This document shows, in pieces, positions 37,464 through 47,000 of a DNA stretch of 64,000 nt. Every line of letters begins with the position of its first letter. Position 1 is the stretch's first letter. Source of the DNA: Paeniglutamicibacter cryotolerans (GTDB lineage Bacteria; Actinomycetota; Actinomycetes; Actinomycetales; Micrococcaceae); NCBI RefSeq assembly GCF_014190875.1, contig NZ_JACHVS010000001.1, forward strand, positions 1 through 64,000. The letters are read 5' to 3'. The translations under genes were made by a program, and so were the position numbers. Under the pieces are notes generated by a model. The model worked only from the letters and a program-made list of their open reading frames with translations. It did not search any database and was not told the DNA's origin.

Positions 37464-38090
37464 TCAGCGGCCCCCGGATCCCCCGCGCCAGCGCGCCAAA
37501 AGCCCCTCCGGGACTTCCTCGCTGGTCAGCGCAAAGGTTCGGTGATCGGCCCAAGCCCCGTTGATGTGCAGGTAACGTTCACGCAACCCCTCATCGCGGA
37601 AGCCCAGCTTCTGCACCACGCGCAACGATGCCGCGTTTTCCGGGCGAATGTTGATCTCCATCCGATGCAGGCCCAGCGTCCCGAAGCAGTGGTCGGTTGC
37701 CAGCGCGACGGCCGTGGGAACGATGCCGTGCCCGGCACACGAGGAATCCACCCAATAACCCAGCGATGCGCTGCGGGCCGCGCCGTAGGAAATTCCCGAC
37801 ACCGTCAGTTGGCCCACGATCGGTACCCGGGACAGCAAGGGGTCCCGCCGGGTGATCAGCCAGGGAAGGCAATGCCCGGATCGGGCCTGCCGGTTCAGCC
37901 CGGAAACCATCTCCCCGTAGGTGGGAGCAGTCCCGTCGGGCACCGGCTGGCTGGGTTCCCAGGGGGCGAGCCAGCTGGCGTTGACCCGGCGCAGGTGCAT
38001 CCATTCGTGTTTGTCCCCGCGCCTGATCGGGCGCAACACGATGTCGCCGCCATCGACGTTGACGGGCCATTGACGCGCGGAAAATGCCAT
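37464..38090 (-). CDS. GNAT acetyltransferase, RimJ/RimL type
   Basis: This 208-residue acetyltransferase has the RimJ/RimL pattern: IVLRPIRRGDKHEWMHLR near the N-terminus, a GYWVDSSCAGHGIV acetyl-CoA region and HRMEINIRPENAASLRVVQKLGF near the C-terminus. It may modify a protein N-terminus, but the target is unknown. TAGACT ends 6 nt before the ATG, so it is leaderless. It is divergent from the cyclo-ligase gene, which has an identical -10 box, with only 32 nt between the start codons. Confidence 0.85.
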   Translation of the reverse strand: MAFSARQWPVNVDGGDIVLRPIRRGDKHEWMHLRRVNASWLAPWEPSQPVPDGTAPTYGEMVSGLNRQARSGHCLPWLITRRDPLLSRVPIVGQLTVSGISYGAARSASLGYWVDSSCAGHGIVPTAVALATDHCFGTLGLHRMEINIRPENAASLRVVQKLGFRDEGLRERYLHINGAWADHRTFALTSEEVPEGLLARWRGGSGGR

Positions 38091-38096
38091 GGTGCA

Positions 38097-38116
38097 AGTC
38101 TATCCACGTCTAGACT
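38097..38116. promoter_or_regulatory. Divergent leaderless -10 boxes
   Basis: TAGACT occurs at 38111-38116 on the plus strand and at 38097-38102 on the minus strand. Each ends exactly 6 nt before its start codon (GTG 38123 and ATG 38090). The two promoters share the 32-nt intergenic gap. Confidence 0.7.
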
Positions 38117-38122
38117 AGAGCC

Positions 38123-38725
38123 GTGGATGAGATTGCTGCGAAGGACGCCATCAGGAGCGGGTTGCGCGCCGCCCGTCGGGAGCTGGAACCAGCGGCCCGG
38201 CAGGCGCAAATGGATGCGGCGGGCGCCCATCTGATCGACTGGCTCGACAAGAACGCCGTCCACCGCACGGTGACCGCGTTCCTGTCCTATGGAGCCGAAC
38301 CGCCAACAGGGAAGCTGCTCACTGCGCTGCACGCCCGCGGATACCGGGTCCTGGTGCCGATCTGCGAACCGGAACGACGCCTGAGCTGGGCTGCTTGGTA
38401 CCCGGGCATCGACATGGCCCGCTGCGCCGTGGCACCGATCGATGAACCCGTCGGGCCACGATTCGACGCCTCCGTCATGCCACTGGTCGATGCGGTGCTG
38501 GTGCCCGCCCAGGCGGTGGATTCCAACGGGGACAGGCTGGGCCAGGGTGGCGGCTACTACGACCGTTTCATCGCCTCCCTCGATGCAGCGGCATCCCGTC
38601 CTGCCCTGCTGGCGGTGGTCTACGAACACGAGCTGGTGGAACCTGGTTCCTTCCCGGTCCAGGAGTTCGACCGCCGCGTCGATGCCGTGTTCACGGCCGC
38701 CGGGCGGCGTACCTTCGGGGTGTAG
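38123..38725 (+). CDS. 5-Formyltetrahydrofolate cyclo-ligase
   Basis: The 200-residue enzyme converts 5-formyl-THF to 5,10-methenyl-THF with ATP. The family signature GQGGGYYDRF is clear, as are the basic N-terminal helix (KDAIRSGLRAARRE) and DAVLVPAQAVDSNGDRLG. The start is GTG, supported by TAGACT ending 6 nt upstream. It is divergent from the GNAT gene and followed by the FmdB-like gene. Confidence 0.93.
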   Translation: MDEIAAKDAIRSGLRAARRELEPAARQAQMDAAGAHLIDWLDKNAVHRTVTAFLSYGAEPPTGKLLTALHARGYRVLVPICEPERRLSWAAWYPGIDMARCAVAPIDEPVGPRFDASVMPLVDAVLVPAQAVDSNGDRLGQGGGYYDRFIASLDAAASRPALLAVVYEHELVEPGSFPVQEFDRRVDAVFTAAGRRTFGV

Positions 38726-38850
38726 GGACCGGCCCATGGGTTAGAATTGCCATGCTGAAGGCCGGAGTGCCGCAGTTCCGAACGGCCCATTGAAGCGCCG
38801 TCGGTCGGCAACCACGCCACACCCCTTGCGAAAGGAACCCCCACTCCACC

Positions 38851-39120
38851 ATGCCTACCTACGTATACGCCTGCAAGGACTGCGAGCACGCTTTCGAGAT
38901 CGTTCAGGCGTTCAGCGATGATTCGCTGACAGTCTGTCCCGAATGCAACGGCTCGCTGCGCAAGAAGTTCAACAGTGTTGGAGTGGTCTTCAAGGGATCG
39001 GGCTTCTACCGCACCGATTCGCGTTCCAGCTCCTCTTCCACCGCTCCCGCTGCCCCCGCGGCTCCCGCCAAGGCACCGGCCGCCGCACCGGCCAAGACCG
39101 CCAGCAGCACCTCGGCCTGA
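38851..39120 (+). CDS. FmdB-family zinc ribbon protein
   Basis: The 89-residue protein has an N-terminal zinc ribbon with C8, C11, C29 and C32 (MPTYVYACKDCEHAFE, VCPECNG) and the family segment VVFKGSGFYRTD. The rest is a low-complexity Ser/Ala/Pro tail. FmdB-like proteins are of unknown biochemical role and often regulatory. A TAGAAT box at 38742-38747 gives a leader of about 100 nt. A perfect terminator follows. Confidence 0.88.
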   Translation: MPTYVYACKDCEHAFEIVQAFSDDSLTVCPECNGSLRKKFNSVGVVFKGSGFYRTDSRSSSSSTAPAAPAAPAKAPAAAPAKTASSTSA

Positions 39121-39182
39121 TTCCCGCAAGCGGGTGCACCTGCCCCGCACCGGCTGGGCTGCGATCGCGCCGTTTCCACACC

Positions 39183-39221
39183 ACGCAGAAACTCCCGTCC
39201 ATTGGACGGGAGTTTCTGCGT
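39183..39221 (+). terminator. Terminator of the FmdB-like gene
   Basis: ACGCAGAAACTCCCGTCC and its exact complement form an 18-bp stem with a 3-nt loop, 63 nt past the stop. It ends only 11 nt before the SAF-domain start. Confidence 0.85.
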
Positions 39222-39231
39222 TGATGAATGG

Positions 39232-39936
39232 ATGAACCTCTTCCGCCGCCCCAGCGTGAACACCGGCATTCGCCGTCCACCGCGACGTTCCGGACACGAA
39301 CTGTTGACCGTGTACCGGCGCCCGATCTCGGCACTGCTTGCCGCCGCATCATTGGCTTGCGCCTTGGTAGTACTGGCACCGGACCGGCCACCGGACGCCG
39401 AAGTCCTGGTTGCGGCTGCCGATCTCCCCGCCGGGCGGCCCCTTTCCGCCGGCGACTTGGTCTCCCGATCCGTGGCCAAGGCTCTGCTGCCCGCCGATGT
39501 GTTCGGGGATGAACGGGCCGTGCTGGGCCGTCAACTGGCGGTGCCGCTGCGCGCCGGTTCGGCGCTCTATGCGACGTTGCTGCTCGGGCCGGGACTGCTG
39601 GCCGGAACTGCTCCGGGAACTGCGGCTGTGCCGCTGCGACTGGCCGATGCCCAAGCAGTTCCGCTGCTGGGTGCCGGCCAATTGGTCGATGTCCTGCTGA
39701 CGGAGGGCGATGGCGTGGCCCGGGCTCCCATCACCACCGTGCTGGCCCGCGGAGTGCCGGTGCTTTGGACTGGCGGAACGGACGAATCCGGCGAGTTGTT
39801 TTCCGGGGGCGAGAGCGCCAACACGCTGATAGTGGTGGCAGCCGCTCCTCGGGAGGCCCAGGTGCTCGCGGGAGCCGAAAACCGCGGCAGCCTTTCGGTG
39901 TTGTTAGTCGGTGCGGGCGCCGCTACCGGGCCCTGA
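39232..39936 (+). CDS. SAF-domain protein, CpaB/RcpC-like
   Basis: The 234-residue protein has a basic cytoplasmic start, one membrane helix (ISALLAAASLACALVVLA) and an SAF domain (VLVAAADLPAGRPLSAGDLV, then LGRQLAVPLRAGSALY), the layout of CpaB/RcpC pilus-assembly proteins. No other pilus gene is in the window, so a pilus role is not supported here. The ATG at 39232 is chosen because the upstream in-frame codons lie within the terminator stem. No ribosome binding site is visible. Confidence 0.75.
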   Translation: MNLFRRPSVNTGIRRPPRRSGHELLTVYRRPISALLAAASLACALVVLAPDRPPDAEVLVAAADLPAGRPLSAGDLVSRSVAKALLPADVFGDERAVLGRQLAVPLRAGSALYATLLLGPGLLAGTAPGTAAVPLRLADAQAVPLLGAGQLVDVLLTEGDGVARAPITTVLARGVPVLWTGGTDESGELFSGGESANTLIVVAAAPREAQVLAGAENRGSLSVLLVGAGAATGP

Positions 39937-40205
39937 TCCCGGTTAACGATCCGCTCTGGGTCCGGGAGCGATGGCCGCCTCATGTCTTTTTCCTTTTTGC
40001 TGCGATGTCTTCTTGCCAGGCCTTCCAGCATGAGTAGGAAATTCGCCACCGCTCTGCGTCATGGCACATTTGCATCGTGTTATCGATGGGAACGATGACA
40101 GTGCGTTGCTTCCATCGGCCAGGCAAAACGTGGCTGACGAAAAGCATGGGCACCCCGGTAAGTTTTAAGTTCTCACGCCACCAGGCTTATCCGGAGTTAT
40201 CCGGG

Positions 40206-41425
40206 CGAGCTACCACTCTGCTCAATCGCGTTTTCCAATTCAGCAGCGCCAGCATCGCGAAGGTCGAATTCGAGGAGAGCGCCACGGTGAAACTCACCGC
40301 CCGCAAGAAGCTTTCCGGCCCGCACTGCTCCTTCACGACCAAGGCCGGATACGACACCCGCTGGACCGAATCCACGTGGCGGCATCTGGATATGGGAGGC
40401 ATGCCCCTGGTCCTGAACATGCTCCGCCGGCGGCTGCGCTGCCACGAGCATGGAGTCGTGGTCCAGGCGGTGCAGTTCGCCCGCCCGCCCTCGCGGCTCC
40501 CAGAGACTTCGAGGACCTCCTCGCCGGGGTCTGATCACGCACACCGACAAGAGCAGCGCCTCCACCTTCGCCAACGCCACTGCCTTCGCCAGGGTCGCCT
40601 GTGGACGCGTCGTGGGCGAACAACTCGACGACACGCGCTTCGAGGGTTTGGAGAGCCTGGGCGTGGACGAAACCTCCCGGAAAAAGCACCACGACACCTC
40701 ACCCTGGTCTCGGACCACGAGACCGCAACCATCTGCTGGGGAGTGGCTGGGAAGAACGCTGCCACCCTGGATAGGGTCTTCACGGGCATCGGACCCAAGG
40801 CATGGAAGCTGTCAGCATGGACCGTGGAGCGGGATTCATTAAATCCATCACGGAGAGCGCACCCCAGGCAGCCATCTGCATCGATCCATTCCCTTGCGTT
40901 CAGCTCGGAACCAACGCGTTGGAGGCCGTGAGGCGTCAGTTCTGGCAACGAACCCGGGTACTGCCGGATCAGTCCTTCGCTAATAAGTACAAGGGCAGCT
41001 GCTACGCGCTCCTGAAAACCCCGAGAACCTCACCGACAAAGAGCAGACCACGTTGGAGCAGATGCGTGCCGACGGAGGGGAACCCGGGTAGACGGGCCAG
41101 CACAAGGAATCCCTGCGGGAAGCCTTCTCCGGTGACCCGGAGACCGAGGACGTCATGGGGATGACCAGCGACTGGTACCAAGCCGCAACAGGCAGTGGGA
41201 TGGCACCATTCATGAAGGCTGGCGCGACCCTGCGCTGACACTTGGACGGCATCTATCAGGCGGCCACCCGCCCGCTGGGCAACGGAACACATGAAGTCCG
41301 CAACAACCAGACCATGACCCGACGCTCCTACCGGTTGCGCTCCCCCGAGGCCGCGCTGTCACTGATCATGTTCACCTGCGGACCGGTGGAGATCAGGCTG
41401 CCACTTCAGAAATACTGGCACCCAC
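40206..41425 (+). pseudogene. Decayed ISL3-family transposase
   Basis: Pieces of an ISL3 transposase appear in order but in changing frames. They are a degenerate zinc-binding region (CSFTTKAGYDTRW, TWRHLDMGG, LRCHEHGVVVQAV), then SLGVDETSRKKHH, LTLVSDHETATICWG, VSMDRGAGFIKSI, KTPENLTDKEQTTLE and near the end TRRSYRLRSPEAALSLIM. At least four frameshifts and two in-frame stops (TAG at 41089, TGA at 41236) are needed. It is an old relic; I did not find element ends. Confidence 0.85.
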
Positions 41426-41605
41426 ACTCACGTCAGGAGAACCTCTTTGAGCTTGTCGTGCCAGGTCTTCTGTTGCATATCCATGGCATGGCATAATCCG
41501 GGCCCCTCACCGGATCATACCCGCCCCCTGGTTTCGTTCGATGATGATGGGGTTAAGGACCCCTGCCCGGAACAGCCATGCCAGGCCGGCCTTCGGTGGT
41601 AACGA

Positions 41606-41757
41606 TGGTTGCTTCGGAGCTTCGTCCTGGATGACGAGGATCTGGAGCTCGCCGCGAAACGGAGCGTTGATCGCAACCGGCTCGGGCTTGCTTTGCAGTT
41701 GGCGGCCATCCGATATCTGTGCACGTTTCTGGAGGATCCTCCTTGGCCTAGCGACGT
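41606..41757 (+). pseudogene. Fragment of a Tn3-family transposase (DUF4158)
   Basis: The reading FVLDDEDLELAAKRSVDRNR, then LGLALQLAAIRYLCTFLEDP, closely follows the N-terminal DUF4158 domain of Tn3-family transposases (family pattern FxLDDxDxxLI..RRGxHNRLGFALQL). Only about 50 codons remain, bounded by a stop upstream and by the oxidoreductase promoter downstream. The assignment is from recalled family pattern. Confidence 0.7.
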
Positions 41758-41770
41758 TAGACTCTGGAGC

Positions 41771-43552
41771 ATGATTCCTTCTTCGGAAGATCCTTCCCGT
41801 CCTGCTGCCGATATTGGTGCCGGAGGGAAACAATCCAGTTTCCGGACGGAACTCGATCGTCAGCGATACACTGCCGTCAACGAGGATTGGGCTGGCGGCG
41901 TGCCCGCCCAATATGGTGTGGCTCCCCGGGTACGAATCGGTCAATCCAAATGGTTCAACCTGCTGTGGCTGATCCCGATCGGGTTTCTGCTGCTGTTGGT
42001 CGCCGTCGCTGTTGCCACGGGCATCCGGGGACTCCCTGCGGTACAGGATTTCATGCACCGGTATCCGGGCATCTCGGAACTTCCCGGTGACGCGCCCGTC
42101 GGGTTCCCCGCCTGGGTCGGCTGGCAACATTTTTTGAACATGTTCTTCATGCTCTTCATCATCCGTTCGGGGATCACAATCCTCGCTGACCATCCACGGC
42201 TTTACTGGACCAGACACTCCACCCCCGGCAAAGACTGGTTCCGGGTCCAGAAGCCGGTCCCCGCAAACCCGCTCTACACGGCTAAGGAGGACTCGATCAC
42301 CCTGCCGGACGGTGTCGGCCTGCCGGGACGCCGGCACTCCATCGGCTTGGCCAGATGGTGGCATCTGGGTGTCGATACCCTCTGGCTGGCAAACGGCATC
42401 GTCTTCTTCATCCTGCTTTTCACGACAGGACAGTGGATGCGCCTGGTTCCGCTGCACTGGGACGTCATCCCGAATGCGATCTCCGTGGCGATCCAATATC
42501 TGTCGCTGGACTGGCCCGTCGAGAGCGGGTGGATCAACTACAACAGCCTGCAACTGATCGCGTACTTCATCACGGTCTTCATCGCCGCCCCGATCGCCCT
42601 CGTTTCGGGACTTGGGATGTCACCGGCCCTCTCCACCCGGTTCCGGCGAATCAGTTCCATTTTCAGCATCCAAGTCGCCCGGTCGCTGCATTTTATGGTC
42701 CTGTGTTGGTTCGTAATGTTCATCGTCATTCACATTGCCCTCGTGCTGACCACCGGCGTCCTCCAGAACTTGAACCACATGTTCGCCTCACAGAGCACCG
42801 GATCATGGGCTGGTTTCTGGATTTTCGCTCTCGCCATGGTCGTCCTCATTGCCGCCTGGGTGGTGGCAACCCCCGTCACCTATAAGCATCCGCGGGTTGT
42901 TCAGAAGGTCGGCTTCGCCCTGATCGGGCCGGCACAACGGCTGTTCGAGCACATCGATGCCAAGCCGGGCCAATACACGGAAAAGGACATCTCCCCGTAC
43001 TTCTGGCACAACGGCAACTATCCCGACACCGAGGAATACAAGGAACTGCTGGCCGGCAATTTCACAAACTACAAACTGCGCGTCAACGGGCTCGTTGAGA
43101 ACCCGGTGGAGCTGGATCTGGCGCAGTTGCGGGCATTGGACCGTCACGAGCAAATAACCCAGCATTTCTGCATCCAGGGCTGGTCCGGTGTTGCCAAATG
43201 GGGCGGCGTTTCCATGCAGACCATCCTGGACATGGTGAGGCCGAACCCGGAGGCAAAGTGGGTGATCTTCTACTCCTTCGCGCTCGGCCCAGAAGGCGGT
43301 CTCTATTATGATGCCCAGGCCATCGAGCAGATGGGTCGCCGTCTGACCATGGTGGCCTATGACATGAACGACGCCCCTTTGTCATTTGGCCATGGTGCGC
43401 CTTTGCGGCTACGCAACGAAGCCGAGCTTGGCTTCAAGATGGTCAAGTGGATCAAGGGAATCGAGTTCGTCGAAAATTTCGCAGATATCGGTGGCGGTCT
43501 CGGGGGATACAACAACGACCACGAATTCTTTGGCTACCGTCAATCGATCTAG
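41771..43552 (+). CDS. Molybdopterin oxidoreductase joined to a cytochrome b-like membrane domain
   Basis: The 593-residue protein has two parts. Residues 60-370 hold about six membrane helices with histidines placed to bind haem (WQHFLNMFFMLFIIRSG, RWWHLGVDTLWL, SLHFMVLCWFVMFIVIHIAL). Residues 430-590 are a sulfite oxidase-like molybdopterin domain with NYKLRVNGLVENPVELDL, the likely Mo-ligand cysteine in HFCIQGWSG and GAPLRLRNEAELGFKMVKWI. It may pass electrons between an unknown substrate and the quinone pool. The ATG at 41771 has TAGACT 7 nt upstream, next to a Tn3 relic. Confidence 0.83.
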   Translation: MIPSSEDPSRPAADIGAGGKQSSFRTELDRQRYTAVNEDWAGGVPAQYGVAPRVRIGQSKWFNLLWLIPIGFLLLLVAVAVATGIRGLPAVQDFMHRYPGISELPGDAPVGFPAWVGWQHFLNMFFMLFIIRSGITILADHPRLYWTRHSTPGKDWFRVQKPVPANPLYTAKEDSITLPDGVGLPGRRHSIGLARWWHLGVDTLWLANGIVFFILLFTTGQWMRLVPLHWDVIPNAISVAIQYLSLDWPVESGWINYNSLQLIAYFITVFIAAPIALVSGLGMSPALSTRFRRISSIFSIQVARSLHFMVLCWFVMFIVIHIALVLTTGVLQNLNHMFASQSTGSWAGFWIFALAMVVLIAAWVVATPVTYKHPRVVQKVGFALIGPAQRLFEHIDAKPGQYTEKDISPYFWHNGNYPDTEEYKELLAGNFTNYKLRVNGLVENPVELDLAQLRALDRHEQITQHFCIQGWSGVAKWGGVSMQTILDMVRPNPEAKWVIFYSFALGPEGGLYYDAQAIEQMGRRLTMVAYDMNDAPLSFGHGAPLRLRNEAELGFKMVKWIKGIEFVENFADIGGGLGGYNNDHEFFGYRQSI

Positions 43553-43726
43553 GTACGAACTCCTGATGGCAACCGTCTGCTGAACCTCGGCGCCTGCTTC
43601 ACCTCCGGCCATCAGAGGCGCAAAGCCGAGCGCGACAGACGTGTGGATCGATCTATTCAGGGTTTGATCCTACCGGCGGCGCCTTCCTCCGCGGGCCCAT
43701 CACCCCGGGGTTCCAGCCGTTAACGG

Positions 43727-44008
43727 CTACTCCCAGTGCGGTGGACGCTGGGATTTCAGCCAGTCCCCCAGGTCCTCGACCGGGTCGCCCCAGGCCCGCG
43801 GGTCATCGGCCGCTGCCACCTGTTCCAGGACGGGCTCCGAGGCTGTGTCATGCTCCTGGGTTGCCGGTTTGGGTGTCGCCACGGCCCGGGTAGGCGCCTT
43901 GACGGGCTGGGCCGTCTCGAAGACGCCAACAACAGGGGTGTCGTTCAGCCGGGTTGGCTCAACTGTTGCCCGGCGCGGCTTGCGCCGCCGAACCGGCTCG
44001 TCGCTCAC
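43727..44008 (-). CDS. Small charged protein coupled to the helicase-like gene
   Basis: The 93-residue protein has a strongly basic N-terminus (EPVRRRKPRRATVEP) and an acidic C-terminus ending DLGDWLKSQRPPHWE. The middle is low-complexity and probably disordered. Its ATG overlaps the stop of the 1248-residue helicase-like gene (ATGA), so it is made with it and could be a partner. No family is recognised. Confidence 0.6.
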   Translation of the reverse strand: MSDEPVRRRKPRRATVEPTRLNDTPVVGVFETAQPVKAPTRAVATPKPATQEHDTASEPVLEQVAAADDPRAWGDPVEDLGDWLKSQRPPHWE

Positions 44009-47000
44009 TGTCGCTGCAGCGACTGGACCGGCTTGCCGTCAGCCGTTGCCTCGGCGACGATGCCCAAACCCAGGTACCCGGCCAAAGTCTCGGCTACCGT
44101 TCCCGGATCGGAGAACACATCGATGGTCCACAACGGTGCGTAGCGCCAGCCCAACCGTTCGAAAAGCTGCGGGCGCAACCGGCTCCGTTCGCGCACCGTC
44201 AGCTGGCGGTAGGCATCGGTACCGTCATAGACCACGGCCAGCGGGGCGGCTCCCCCGGTTCCCTTCACGTCCACGACATGGGCAGCAATGTCCAGCACGC
44301 CACGGTAGTGCTGGGTGACGACCGCTCCGCGGTCAACGAGCCGGTGCATCAGGTCAGCGACCAGCGGGTCCGAGGCCGGCATCGTCTTGCCGGCCATGCC
44401 GGAATCCCCTGCCAGCACCCGGCCGACCAGTTCGACGTAGCGTCGCGCACCTCCATGGATGCGGTTCATGTCCAGATCCTGCGGGCGCAGCGCCGAGACC
44501 AATACCAGCGATTCGCGCGACCGGGTGACGGCATTGACGAACAGCTCGTTGCCGATGGCCCCGGACAGCAGCCCGAATTCGTGGACGGCCTTGCCGTGCG
44601 GCGTACGGCCGTAGCCCAGCGCGAACAGCACTGTGTCGCGAACCATCCCGTGTGCGCGTTCCAGCGTCGCCACCAGGAAGCGCTCGTTGTCCGAGCGCTT
44701 GAAAAACTGCGCGGCCCACGGGTAGTTGGGCAGCTGCACGCGGATGGCCTCGGCGATTCGTGCCGCATGCGTCGGGTTCCCGGCGATGACCGCCAGCGAG
44801 AGGTGCGGGCGGCGGCGGATGTGCGAGAAGACGAGGTCCACCACGCGCTGGACCTCGGCCACCGTGGTTTCCACTCCCTCGCCGGCCAAACCGGGCATCC
44901 CGGTTCCGTCGGGCACGTGCTCCACGGACAGCGCCGGGGTTCCGTTGCCCAAGCCACGGGCGGATGGAAGCCGCGTCAGTGAATCGTCGTAGAAGGCGTG
45001 CGAGAGGGTCTCGGTGAGCCCCTCGTCCACTCCCCGGTAGACGGTTCCGAGCCGGCGGATCGGAAGCACCCGTTCCAGCGCCTGCATGGCGCTGATCGGG
45101 ATTCTCGGCGACCGGGTGCTGGCTGTGGGATCAATGGAGACCTCGAAGGCGTTCGGGGCACCCAGCATCGAATCCCCGAAGGCGATGACCTGTGCCGAGC
45201 GCGAGATGGAGCCCAATACCGAACGCAGCGACAGCGAATCCGCTTCCAGCAGGATCACCGCATCGAATTTCATGGCTTCGGGAACGGCTGCCGGAATCAA
45301 CAGCGGCGAGCCCACCCAAACCGGCGCCAAGGCATTGACCAGGTGGTCGCCGAGGCCTGCCAGCAGGCTCAATGAGGGTTCGCCGTCATTGAGCAGGGCA
45401 CGCAGCTCCTTCGAGGCGGCGCGGTGATCGGCCAGCGCCGCCTTCCAACGCCGGTTCAACGCCCAGCGCAGCCTGGACGCACCCGAATCGATGTGCGCGC
45501 TATCGGCCAGTCGGTACTCGGCTTCCAGCTGGCGCAGCTTCTTGCCATCGGCCATGGCCAGGAAGTCGTCCCCGCTGATCATTGCCTCGAGCGCGGACTG
45601 CCACCAGGCGAGTTCCAGCTCGGAGTGGACTTCGTCGGGGGTGACCTCGCGGGAGCGGAAATCATCCATCAGCTCACCGAGCCCGTGCTCGCGCAGCTGC
45701 TCCTCGAGCAGATTGCGTTCAGGCAGGACGCCGAGGGCCTCCTTGTCGGCCAGCAGCGCATCCATCAGCTCGCCCAGGCGGTCGGTGGGCAGTTCGAGCA
45801 GCGGTTCGGCGTCTCCCGGCAGCAGGCCGGAGAGCTTCTCCAGCCGGCGCAGGGCATCCATGTAGCCCTCGCTGACATCGAGCAGGCCGGCCGGAACCAT
45901 TGGGTGGCGTTGGCTGGTGGCATGCTGCTTCCACAGGATGTGCTGGGCCCGGACGTCTTCCAACGCCGTTTGCAGGTCTGCGATGTGCACCCCGGGGCGA
46001 ACGTATTCCTTGGCCACACGACGCAACCGCGACCGGGTGATCGAGCTCATTTCGATGCCGCGCTCGCGCCGCCAGGCGGACGATGCGGTGGCCCGGATCA
46101 GGTCATCGACCTCCTTGTCGAAGATGTCAGGTTCGAAACGGTCCAGGCTGCCGCGCACGGCGACGAGCAGCTGAAGCTGTTCGCCCCACTTGGCGTAGGT
46201 GTCGGCCAAACGGATTTCCGAGTGCGCGGCGACCTTGCCCATGTGCTCGCGCAGGACCGGCAGGTCCTTGCCCAGGCCCTCGATCAGTTCAAGCGCCGTT
46301 TCGGTGTCGCGGCGGTTGCGCAGCCGGGAGCCATACCACGGGCTCTTAGCCGAGGCCTTCAGGAAGCTGCCGACCTCGGCGGCACGGTGCAGCTTGGCCG
46401 CCGTCTCTTCGCGGCTGGTAATGCCATCGAGCACGCTGCGCTTGAGCCGCACCGTGGTGGCGGGAGCGGGGCTCAGCGAAGTCAGCCGGGCCAGTTCCTG
46501 CATCGCCTGGTACGGCGAGCAACCCCAGCGCGGACGTGAACTATGCAACGAGCGGACATGCTCAAGCAACGCGTGGCGGTGCGAGACCAGTGATTGGTGC
46601 AGCTTGGCCAGCTGTGGCTCGGTGGCGCGTTCGTTGCGCAGGATCCCGCGGGTCAGCTGCGTGCGCAGGTCTTCGGGGTCGAACTCGGGCGAAAGCAGCA
46701 GTGCTGTGCCCTCGAGCCCCAGCTTGGCGAAACGGCCCACGAATTCCTCCGCGGTGGCGCGGCGCTCGGCAACAACGAGCACGCGCTTGCCCTGCGCTGC
46801 CAGGATGGCCGCCGCATTGATGGCCGTCTGGGTCTGCCCGGAGCCGGCCGGCGCACAGACGGCAACCGATTCACCGGCCTCGACCAGATCCAGTGCGCCC
46901 TGCTGCGACTCATCGGCATCCAACACCAGCAGTTCGTCGGCGGGGTTTCGCTCGTCGCTGCTCTGGACGCTGATACCCGGTTCGCGGACCGGGGCCGAGA

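Noticed and set aside
41507..42553. Minus-strand frame across the oxidoreductase start and Tn3 relic
   Set aside because: It overlaps clear coding sequence on the other strand and reads as low-complexity sequence.
43553..43726. Terminator after the oxidoreductase gene
   Set aside because: Several GC-rich partial stems are possible but none is clearly better than the background.
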